This document shows positions 43,677 through 50,325 of a stretch of DNA of 50,325 nt, in pieces (position 1 is the stretch's first letter; the number at the start of each line of letters is the position of its first letter). The position numbers and the translations under genes are program-made. Origin of the DNA: an uncultured Lachnospiraceae bacterium (lineage in GTDB: Bacteria > Bacillota > Clostridia > Lachnospirales > Lachnospiraceae); assembly GCA_949740725.1 (NCBI GenBank), contig CATJIO010000099.1, forward strand, positions 1 through 50,325, written 5' to 3'. Under the pieces are notes generated by a model. The model was not told the origin of the DNA, made no database searches, and saw only the letters and a program-made list of their open reading frames with translations.

Positions 43677-46331
43677 TTAAGCCTTGCTCTTTATAAACTG
43701 GTAAATCCTTTCCCCGCTCATCCCCGGATTTACGGCGATCTGGCTGAAGGCCTGAATCTGCCTGTCCATGTCAAATTCATTCCCACTAATCCTGCCATCC
43801 AGGAAATCGGTCAGAGAATTCAAGGCATTTTCCTGGCAAACATACATCAGCCACTGGGAGTCCTCTTTAAACCCAGGTTCATTCGCTTTCACCTCATCCA
43901 GGTCAAAGTCAATGGAAATTTCACGATATTCGTCACTATGGAGATCAAACTGATATAATCTCTTGTCATAAAGAGAAAACAGCCAATACTTTGCCCCCTC
44001 CAGATTAAATGGTTCAGAAAAGTCCTTTATCTTAATGATGAAATAGCTTCTGGACCATTTCCCATAATATCCGCTAACCGGTTCTTTTGGCAATGGGAAT
44101 GGAGGATTCCAGGAAGCCGCCTCACCGCTGTTTTTATCCAGGCGAATATACATATTCCCCCAGCTTGGCGTAAAGTAAACGTAATCTGTATCTGGATCAA
44201 ATAGAATTGAGGCAAAGGGTAATCCCTCGCACATATATTCTCTCACTGGATGGAAGCAGGTAAAGCCCTCCGGCCAATTCCGGTATTCACGTACCTGGCC
44301 TGTATTCAGATTCCACCGCCTCACCGCCATTCCCTCATAGGGAAGGAGCCAAATCTCTTCCTTCTCAAGGTCAATCCCCATTCCTGCGCATCCGCAAGAT
44401 CCACTATCAGGAGATTTTCCGCTGGAGGCATTGGCACAGGCAGCGCTGCCAATCCCAGAACAGTCTAATCTGTCTCCAGAGTCATTGGCCTCCACCGTGA
44501 TAATTTCCTCCGCTCCCGTTTCCCCGTGTATCCTCAGCACCCGGTTATCCACCGGAGAAGCCAGATAGAGGTATTCCTTCCAGGCCACTACACCTCCTAC
44601 CTGTTGCTCTCCCCGCTCTGTGCTGATAAAGACATCCAGATTATCTGGGAGATATGAAAGTTCCCCGCTGAAGGTATCATATCTTACGATAGCCGGATAG
44701 TTTCTGGGAATTAAAAATAAATATCTATCCTCACATATCAAAGAAGCGTAAAAAGCACCTCCCTGCTCAATGGGATTGTCTAAGGGGATCCTCTTTTTTA
44801 CCTGCCCGTCTTCATCCAGAATGATAATGTCCTGAGCATTGGCTGGGCATACATAATGAGCCCCATTGATGTATCTCACTACAGAATAATAGGCCCCCCT
44901 GGCATAATTGGAGAGGTCGCAGCAATGCTGAAACTTTATCGAGTCTTCTTCCATTGTTCCACGGTACAGCTTATTCCCCTGAGTAATCATCCAAGCCCCA
45001 CCTGGCGCCAGGGCAAATCCATTGGTTATTTCCCCGCGCCAGTCATTCTCCTTTGGCCGGCTGTGGATAGAATTATTCAGAATAAACATTGGCTTCCCTA
45101 CAATTCCAAAAAGGGATGTCACCGAAGTCCCGCTGTCACCGATATAGGCGTCACATAAGGCGATAGTACTGGTAATCTCTGGCGTATCATCATAAATCCC
45201 CAAATCCTGATCCAGGAAATATTTCTTCAGCTCATCGTATATGGGCTTATAATTCCCTCTCACTGACTCGAAGGTGGACTCCATCAGCGGATGAGGCCTC
45301 CACAGCAGGCAAGCGTCCTCTCTGCCTACAAAACAATCGAAGACATACTTCATCTTCTTTAAGAATCCCGGAGTATTTCCCAGCATCCCATTCAGACTGG
45401 TATTATAGAAATACACCTTCTTCCCCCCCATCTTCTCCTTCCACTCTGCCGGAGGATCCGGGGGATTTTCACATATCCGTACAATCCGATCAAACTTCGG
45501 CGACCCTAAAGGCCGCAGCTTCTCCTGAGGCAGAGCCGGATCATAAAACTTCCGGAATTTCTCCGACTGGATCATAATGTAGTCCGCATAGTAGTAGGCG
45601 ATGCACTTGCTCTGAGCCTCGCTCATCCCTCCTGCTGTACTAAAATAAGGTATATATACTAACAAATTTGTTAACCCTTTTAAATTGCTGGAATAAAAAT
45701 AAGGGTGCACACTGGTGACATAGTTATAATTATCATAAGGATTATGGATAAAAACCGCATCTGGCATATGCGCCTCAAAATCATAGTCCTCATAGTAGGT
45801 AACTGGCACTTCCGTCGGGTACTGTTCTCCCTCGTAATGCATATCCTTAAAGCTGCCATCCGGATTCCGATCATAGTAAGGAATAGGGATCACATAGGCA
45901 TCACAGTCCGGATCCGCTGCTGCTGCCTGCCAGACGCTCTCCAAGGAATCCCACATAGAAATCTTATAGGGCAGAAACACTGCCTCAAAGCGATCTGGCA
46001 CTTCCTCTCCCATAATACGGCGAAGCCGTTTAATATGCTTCCCCAACTGATTGAGGCACTCTCTCCTCCCAAGGGGATTGTAAAAAGCCTGAGAGGTCTG
46101 ATATAAGGTCTCACAGTACTCCTCCAGCTCCCGCACACTTCTGGTATTCTCCCCATAAAGCTTTTCAATCAGGTTTCCCATCTCCAAGGCGCTTTCCTGG
46201 CAGTCACTTAACAGCTTCACTAAATTCTGCTCCTGAAAATGCTTTCTGAGCAGATTCCTCTCCAACTCCTTATTAGCCTTGTCCATCAAGTCAAGGGTGG
46301 AAAACAGCTGCTTTCTCAATAAACGACTCAT
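43677..46331 (-). CDS. CDP-glycerol glycerophosphotransferase-like protein with C-terminal repeat (propeller-like) domain
   Basis: An 884-residue protein. After a helical N-terminus (1-100), residues about 110-440 resemble the CDP-glycerol glycerophosphotransferase fold: VFLPYKISMWDSLESVW, LRPLGSPKFDRI, LLWRPHPL and YIGDSGTSVTSLFGIVGKP. From about 460 to 860 the chain has repeated strand-rich units (YLFLIPRNYPAIVRYD, EYLYLASPVDNRVLRI, DYVYFTPSWGNMYIRLD) that look like a beta-propeller. A cysteine/serine/glycine-rich insert lies near residue 640. No signal peptide is seen. It is the first gene of the glycan cluster and has a sigma-D-type promoter. AGAGAGGTAAG precedes the ATG. Confidence 0.78.
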   Translation of the reverse strand: MSRLLRKQLFSTLDLMDKANKELERNLLRKHFQEQNLVKLLSDCQESALEMGNLIEKLYGENTRSVRELEEYCETLYQTSQAFYNPLGRRECLNQLGKHIKRLRRIMGEEVPDRFEAVFLPYKISMWDSLESVWQAAAADPDCDAYVIPIPYYDRNPDGSFKDMHYEGEQYPTEVPVTYYEDYDFEAHMPDAVFIHNPYDNYNYVTSVHPYFYSSNLKGLTNLLVYIPYFSTAGGMSEAQSKCIAYYYADYIMIQSEKFRKFYDPALPQEKLRPLGSPKFDRIVRICENPPDPPAEWKEKMGGKKVYFYNTSLNGMLGNTPGFLKKMKYVFDCFVGREDACLLWRPHPLMESTFESVRGNYKPIYDELKKYFLDQDLGIYDDTPEITSTIALCDAYIGDSGTSVTSLFGIVGKPMFILNNSIHSRPKENDWRGEITNGFALAPGGAWMITQGNKLYRGTMEEDSIKFQHCCDLSNYARGAYYSVVRYINGAHYVCPANAQDIIILDEDGQVKKRIPLDNPIEQGGAFYASLICEDRYLFLIPRNYPAIVRYDTFSGELSYLPDNLDVFISTERGEQQVGGVVAWKEYLYLASPVDNRVLRIHGETGAEEIITVEANDSGDRLDCSGIGSAACANASSGKSPDSGSCGCAGMGIDLEKEEIWLLPYEGMAVRRWNLNTGQVREYRNWPEGFTCFHPVREYMCEGLPFASILFDPDTDYVYFTPSWGNMYIRLDKNSGEAASWNPPFPLPKEPVSGYYGKWSRSYFIIKIKDFSEPFNLEGAKYWLFSLYDKRLYQFDLHSDEYREISIDFDLDEVKANEPGFKEDSQWLMYVCQENALNSLTDFLDGRISGNEFDMDRQIQAFSQIAVNPGMSGERIYQFIKSKA

Positions 46332-46370
46332 GTCTTACCTCTCTAGCTGTAATTTCACTAACTATTTTGT

Positions 46371-46397
46371 ATATCGGCAAGAACACAATAAAGTTAA
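46371..46397 (-). promoter_or_regulatory. Sigma-D (sigma-28)-type promoter of the glycan cluster
   Basis: Minus-strand TTAA, 15 bases, GCCGATAT. The -10 octamer equals the Bacillus subtilis sigma-D consensus and the -35 matches three of four (TAAA). It lies about 40-65 bases before the 884-residue gene and points at it. Confidence 0.6.
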
Positions 46398-46470
46398 ACA
46401 GAAGATTTTGCCAGAATACACTGCCAAGGGACTTAGCCCTTTCCTCTGAAAGAATCATGACATCAGGCGC

Positions 46471-46523
46471 ACAAAAAAGCACATCAATGAAACCTAACTC
46501 ACCGTTCGTTTCATTGATGTGCT
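46471..46523 (-). terminator. Strong rho-independent terminator after the chemoreceptor genes
   Basis: A perfect 16-base-pair stem (AGCACATCAATGAAAC at 46478-46493 and its complement at 46508-46523) with a 14-base loop, followed on the minus strand by TTTTTTGT. It separates the chemoreceptor operon from the glycan cluster. Confidence 0.93.
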
Positions 46524-46538
46524 ATCATTCTCAATAGT

Positions 46539-48194
46539 TTATTTCTTCAGCTGAAACTTTCCAATCAGCCCCTTAAGAATCTGCGCTTGCCCGGCCAACT
46601 CTTCACTGGCGGCTGCGCTCTCCTCAGAGGTAGCAGAATTGGACTGGATCACCGTGGAGATCTGATAAATACTATCCTTAATATGATTGATTGCCGTCTC
46701 CTGATCCTGAGAAGCATCAGAAATCACTTTAATCTGGCTGGTTACCTTACCCGCGCCTTCTACTACAGCGTTTAAAGATTCCTGGGTAAGGCCAGTGAGC
46801 TGGGAACCATTCTCCACCACGTGCAGTGTCTTTTCGATAAGACCAGTCGTATTCTTCGCTGCATCCGCACTCTTAGCCGCCAAATTGCGGACTTCATCGG
46901 CTACTACTGCAAAGCCCTTTCCAGCGCTTCCTGCTCTGGCTGCCTCTACAGCGGCATTCAAAGCCAAAATATTGGTCTGGAAAGCAATGTCTTCAATGGT
47001 CTTAATAATATGCTGAATTTCTCCCGAGCAAGAGCTGATCTCATTCATCGCCCCCGCCATCTCCTGCATCTGCTTGTTGCAGATGGCGATCTGCTCGCCT
47101 ACATTATCTGCTTCTGTGGTAGTGATGGCAGCGCTCTCCGCATTGCCATTAATCTGCTCAGTGATCTGCTCAATCATGTGAAGCAGGTTATCCACCTCGG
47201 AGGATTGCTCTGTAGAACCCTGGGCCAGGCTCTGCGCGCCTACAGCCACCTGGTTCGCACCGGAATCCACCTGGCTGGCAGAAGCATGAATCTGTTCCAT
47301 AGTCTGGCTCAGCTCATTGCTGATATCTCCAATGGCCCTCTGAATCTGAACAAAATCTCCCACATACTGGATACTGCTCTGGCGGCCAAGATTGCCGGCA
47401 GCCATATCGCTAAGCACTTCAGAAATATCGGAAATGTAACGTTTTAAATTCTTTACCGAAGTATTCAGACTGTCCGCCAACAGTCCGATCTCATTCTGAC
47501 TGTCTACATCGATATGGAAGTCCAGACGTCCCTCAGAAAGATTGCGGCTAGATTCTGTGATCTCCTCAAGCGGATTCACAATACCCGTCATTACATACAT
47601 TACCAAAAGGATACTTACCACCAGGATTACCAATACCGTGATTACCGCAATCATCTGGGTCCTACTCACTGCGCTGAGAAGCCCCTTCTGATTTGCATTG
47701 GTGTGCTCCTCGGTAATGCCTGCTACTTGATCCAGAATACTTACCAGCTTATCTACTTTTGCCTTGGTATCCTCCAGATACATCTTCTTCGCCGCTTCCG
47801 GATCCGTTACATTCAAATCCAGGATTGTCTGGGCCGACTCATGGATGGCCTGATGGATAGGCTTCATCTCCTCAATCAGCTTCAGGACCTGGTCATCCTC
47901 AACTTTGGAGAGATCAGAATTGTAAAACCAGTTTCCAAGAACGCAAGTCCGGTAATCCTTGCTTCCCGTAAACTCCGTATTCATGGATACGGCAGAGCAG
48001 AGATTTTCCACCCAGCTATAATGAGCCCTGCCTGCTGTCAAAACAATAGAATGTATCTCTGTTGCTGCTTCTGTTGATTTGCTGTAGCGTTTCACCCGAT
48101 TCATCCCGCTCATGATTATAATACCGCTGACAATCACTACCACAAAAATCAGGACAATCCGTATCATAATGTCTTGCTTGATACTGCGTTTCAT
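46539..48194 (-). CDS. Methyl-accepting chemotaxis protein with CZB-like extracytoplasmic domain
   Basis: A 551-residue chemoreceptor. Membrane helices at about 12-31 and 181-204 bracket an extracytoplasmic domain, followed by HAMP (about 203-255) and the cytoplasmic signalling domain with the conserved hairpin ([32 protein letters not shown]). The outer domain contains H58xxW61, C84xLGxW89, H114 and H118, the pattern of the zinc-binding CZB domain, which is usually cytoplasmic. The ligand may be a metal or an oxidant such as hypochlorite; this is inference. AGAAGGAGAG precedes the ATG, 32 bases after the other receptor. Confidence 0.9.
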   Translation of the reverse strand: MKRSIKQDIMIRIVLIFVVVIVSGIIIMSGMNRVKRYSKSTEAATEIHSIVLTAGRAHYSWVENLCSAVSMNTEFTGSKDYRTCVLGNWFYNSDLSKVEDDQVLKLIEEMKPIHQAIHESAQTILDLNVTDPEAAKKMYLEDTKAKVDKLVSILDQVAGITEEHTNANQKGLLSAVSRTQMIAVITVLVILVVSILLVMYVMTGIVNPLEEITESSRNLSEGRLDFHIDVDSQNEIGLLADSLNTSVKNLKRYISDISEVLSDMAAGNLGRQSSIQYVGDFVQIQRAIGDISNELSQTMEQIHASASQVDSGANQVAVGAQSLAQGSTEQSSEVDNLLHMIEQITEQINGNAESAAITTTEADNVGEQIAICNKQMQEMAGAMNEISSCSGEIQHIIKTIEDIAFQTNILALNAAVEAARAGSAGKGFAVVADEVRNLAAKSADAAKNTTGLIEKTLHVVENGSQLTGLTQESLNAVVEGAGKVTSQIKVISDASQDQETAINHIKDSIYQISTVIQSNSATSEESAAASEELAGQAQILKGLIGKFQLKK

Positions 48195-48226
48195 AAAACT
48201 CTCCTTCTGCCTATGCCTGCAATATT

Positions 48227-50023
48227 TTAATATTTGTCATTACTTCCATAATACACATTCTGGCTGCTCTCTGGCTCTGCATATTCGCTGTAACCTGCAG
48301 AGTTGTCTGGCGCCGAGTAGGACTGCACGGAAGCGGAGGGTTCTCCATCCAGACGGAATTTGTGAACCAACTCCTTTAATAACTGCGCCTGGCTAGACAG
48401 CTCTTCGCTGGCCGCCGCGCTTTGCTCTGCCGTAGCAGAGTTTGTCTGAACCACACTGGAGATCTGATCAATCCCTAAGGTAATCTGTGTGATAGCGTCC
48501 GCCTGCTCCTGGGAAGCCTTGGCAATGGAATCCATCATTCCAGCGGCTTCGCTGACGCCTGACATTACACTCTCTAGAGATTTTGCCGTCTCGTCCGCGA
48601 TCTTCTTTCCATTCTCTACCGCATTCAAGGAATTTTCAATCAGTACCGCGGTATTCTTTGATGCCTCGGCCGACTTGCTGGCAAGATTGCGAACCTCATC
48701 GGCAACTACAGCAAAACCTTTGCCTGCCGCTCCTGCCCGAGCCGCCTCCACAGCAGCATTCAACGCAAGAATATTGGTTTGGAAAGCAATATCCTCGATG
48801 GTCTTGATAATCTTTCCAATCTCTCCAGAAGAAGCGTTGATCTTTGCCATTGCATCCAACATATCGTGCATCCGGCGATTGCTCTCGCCCACTTCCTCGC
48901 CAACCAAAGCAGATTTATTGCTGGCTTCCTTCGCGCCCTCTGCATTCTGATTAATATTGTTAGAAATCTCATTAATGGACGCTGCCAACTCTTCTACGGA
49001 AGACGCCTGCTCTGTAGCCCCCTGGGAAAGAGCCTGTGCGCCAGAGGATACCTGGTCAGATCCATTAGATACCTGGTTTGCGGATTGATTCAAGGTATGT
49101 AAGGTGGCGTTAAAGCTGTCTCTGATCTTCTTCATGGAGTGGAAGATCGTCTCATAGTCTCCCACATAAAGCCCCTGATCTGTGGAATGAATGGTAAAGT
49201 CTCCCGCCGCCATTGCGCTGAGCACAGTTTCAATATCTTTGATAATCGCAGCCACACTGCTGGTCATTTTGCCCATGCTAACGGCCATAGCGCCAAATTC
49301 ATCCTGGCTATCATAGTCCACACGAGTGGAAAGATTGCCCTTTACAATCTGGTCAATGCTCTCTTCAAACTTCTTTACTGGAACTAAAATGTATCCTGTA
49401 AGCTTCAGTCCGATAATGCAGGTAATGATAAAGGCCACAGCCGCGACTCCCACCGCAACAGCAGTAAGCATATTCTGCATCTTAACAGAGTCTTCATAAT
49501 TCTTTGCGCTTACCGATTCCATTTGATTAAAAGCATCCACAAGGCAGGAAATACAGCTCTCCACCTGAGGGTTGTACTCTTCCAGGAAAATCTTGCGCGC
49601 CTGCTGGGTTGCCTCCTCTGTACCCATCACCGCGTACTCCGCGATCTCATTCTGGAGCTGCATGGTATTCTGCAGCTGTGCCTCAAACTCTTTCAGCGCA
49701 GAAAGATCTTCGGTATAATTTGCATGAATCCATTGAAGGTCGCTCTCGATGGCAGACATATATTGATCCACATTGCCAACGTGCTCCTTCGCTTCCTGTC
49801 CATCAGACATAACGCCCAACATCATCTCATACAGGCCCTTACGCTGGTTGAGACGGATCTCATAAATACTGCTGATTACTTTATAGTCTGTGGTATAAAA
49901 CTCTTTATAACTGGCCTTTGCCCTGCTGATCCCCAGGCTGGCAGTGCCAATAGATATCAGAAACAATACCAGTATCGTTCCAAATGACACGATAAACTTC
50001 AGACTGACCTTTAAGTTCTTCAT
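48227..50023 (-). CDS. Methyl-accepting chemotaxis protein
   Basis: A 598-residue chemoreceptor. First membrane helix at about 9-30, a four-helix-bundle sensor ([20 protein letters not shown]) extracytoplasmic, second helix near 190-212, HAMP, then the signalling domain with [20 protein letters not shown]. The C-terminus is a serine/tyrosine-rich tail ending in NDKY, without the NWETF methylase-binding pentapeptide. ATG at 50023 has GAGGAGG upstream; a longer start 66 codons earlier would put unrelated charged sequence before the first helix. First gene of a two-receptor operon; ligand unknown. Confidence 0.93.
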   Translation of the reverse strand: MKNLKVSLKFIVSFGTILVLFLISIGTASLGISRAKASYKEFYTTDYKVISSIYEIRLNQRKGLYEMMLGVMSDGQEAKEHVGNVDQYMSAIESDLQWIHANYTEDLSALKEFEAQLQNTMQLQNEIAEYAVMGTEEATQQARKIFLEEYNPQVESCISCLVDAFNQMESVSAKNYEDSVKMQNMLTAVAVGVAAVAFIITCIIGLKLTGYILVPVKKFEESIDQIVKGNLSTRVDYDSQDEFGAMAVSMGKMTSSVAAIIKDIETVLSAMAAGDFTIHSTDQGLYVGDYETIFHSMKKIRDSFNATLHTLNQSANQVSNGSDQVSSGAQALSQGATEQASSVEELAASINEISNNINQNAEGAKEASNKSALVGEEVGESNRRMHDMLDAMAKINASSGEIGKIIKTIEDIAFQTNILALNAAVEAARAGAAGKGFAVVADEVRNLASKSAEASKNTAVLIENSLNAVENGKKIADETAKSLESVMSGVSEAAGMMDSIAKASQEQADAITQITLGIDQISSVVQTNSATAEQSAAASEELSSQAQLLKELVHKFRLDGEPSASVQSYSAPDNSAGYSEYAEPESSQNVYYGSNDKY

Positions 50024-50165
50024 TATAACGCTCCTCCTCGCTGAACCTTCTTTTGCGTTTTCCGAAATTTTCGGAAGGCTTAATAAATACTCTATATGTA
50101 TCTCGGCATCTTTTTTAAATAAATAATACAAACGTAAAAAAATATTTATGATTTTTTTTCGTCTC

Positions 50166-50192
50166 TTAACTATTTCGAATTTTCGCCGATAA
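50166..50192 (+). promoter_or_regulatory. Sigma-D-type promoter towards the right-edge gene
   Basis: TTAA, 15 bases, GCCGATAA: a perfect sigma-28 -10 octamer with a three-of-four -35. It points right, to the partial gene at 50281, giving a leader of about 80 bases. Confidence 0.65.
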
Positions 50193-50221
50193 ACAAAGAA
50201 GTATGTTATGTCTGTCGCCAT

Positions 50222-50247
50222 TTATCGGGCGGACTGTTTCATTTTCA
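50222..50247 (-). promoter_or_regulatory. Possible sigma-D-type promoter of the chemoreceptor operon
   Basis: Minus-strand TGAA, 14 bases, CCCGATAA (seven of eight -10 positions). It points at the 598-residue receptor, with a leader of about 190 bases. The spacing is one base short of ideal, so the call is tentative. Confidence 0.4.
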
Positions 50248-50280
50248 TGCGATATCAAAAGAGATAGGTGGTGTAATGGA

Positions 50281-50325
50281 ATGGATAATGGTATGGAAAG
50301 TATGCTGGATACATACCTCTTTGAA
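50281..50325 (+). CDS. Partial gene start, possibly chemotaxis kinase CheA
   Basis: Only the first 15 codons are in the window: MDNGMESMLDTYLFE. The ATG is preceded by AGGTGG at nine bases. The MLDxYLFE pattern resembles the first helix of a CheA phosphotransfer (Hpt) domain, and a sigma-D promoter and two chemoreceptors adjoin it. Fifteen residues are too few to be certain; it could be another motility protein. Confidence 0.45.
   Translation, partial: MDNGMESMLDTYLFE

Noticed and set aside
46291-46482. 63-codon minus-strand frame between the terminator and the 884-residue gene
   Set aside because: It overlaps the start of the 884-residue gene and the sigma-D promoter, and has no ribosome binding site.

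Overview
The window looks like a chromosomal segment of a spore-forming, probably motile member of the Clostridia, most likely Lachnospiraceae. Reasons: a four-cysteine ribosomal protein L28, the sporulation protein GerW/YtfJ next to its usual DUF2953 partner, the gene order tig-clpP-clpX-lon-engB and yicC-gmk-rpoZ, strong AGGAGG-type ribosome binding sites, and a pair of chemoreceptors. This is inference from gene content; no database was searched. Almost all genes lie on the minus strand; the exceptions are rpmB, mscL and a partial gene at the right edge.

Region 1 (1-13.6 kb) is housekeeping. rpmB faces the end of a minus-strand run: rimO, pgsA, cinA, two unrecognised genes, DUF2953, gerW and a 45-residue membrane protein. 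Next come yicC-gmk-rpoZ, a P-loop kinase, a divergent mscL with a zinc-ribbon tail, then lon-engB. Region 2 (13.8-17.3 kb) is the protein quality-control block tig-clpP-clpX.

Region 3 (17.4-46.3 kb) is a 29-kb glycan/phosphopolyol assembly cluster. It holds five GT2-type or related transferases, three GT4-type transferases, a GT-D enzyme, a DUF5672 protein, a fucosyltransferase-like/nucleotidyltransferase fusion, a radical SAM protein, two CDP-glycerol glycerophosphotransferase-like proteins, LicD, a glycerophosphodiesterase, a cytidylyltransferase-oxidoreductase fusion, and two very large paralogues joining methyltransferase-like, kinase-like and Rossmann domains (one with an added cytidylyltransferase). 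Fourteen of the fifteen consecutive genes from 17.4 to 39.8 kb carry the same small Rossmann module (GAG near its start, D-N about 25-30 residues later) at the N-terminus, C-terminus or between domains. The part from about 28.9 to 40.2 kb is conspicuously AT-rich, which suggests separate acquisition.

Region 4 (46.5-50.3 kb) has two chemoreceptors, one with a CZB-like zinc motif in its extracytoplasmic domain, and the start of a divergent gene that resembles cheA. Sigma-D (sigma-28)-type promoters are visible before the chemoreceptors, before the partial gene and, notably, before the first gene of the glycan cluster. I see no flippase, polymerase, ABC exporter or phosphoglycosyltransferase. 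My leading hypothesis is therefore that the cluster builds a phosphopolyol-containing glycan on a cytoplasmic acceptor such as flagellin, in step with motility genes, rather than an exported capsule. I saw no tRNA, rRNA, CRISPR array, transposase or phage gene.
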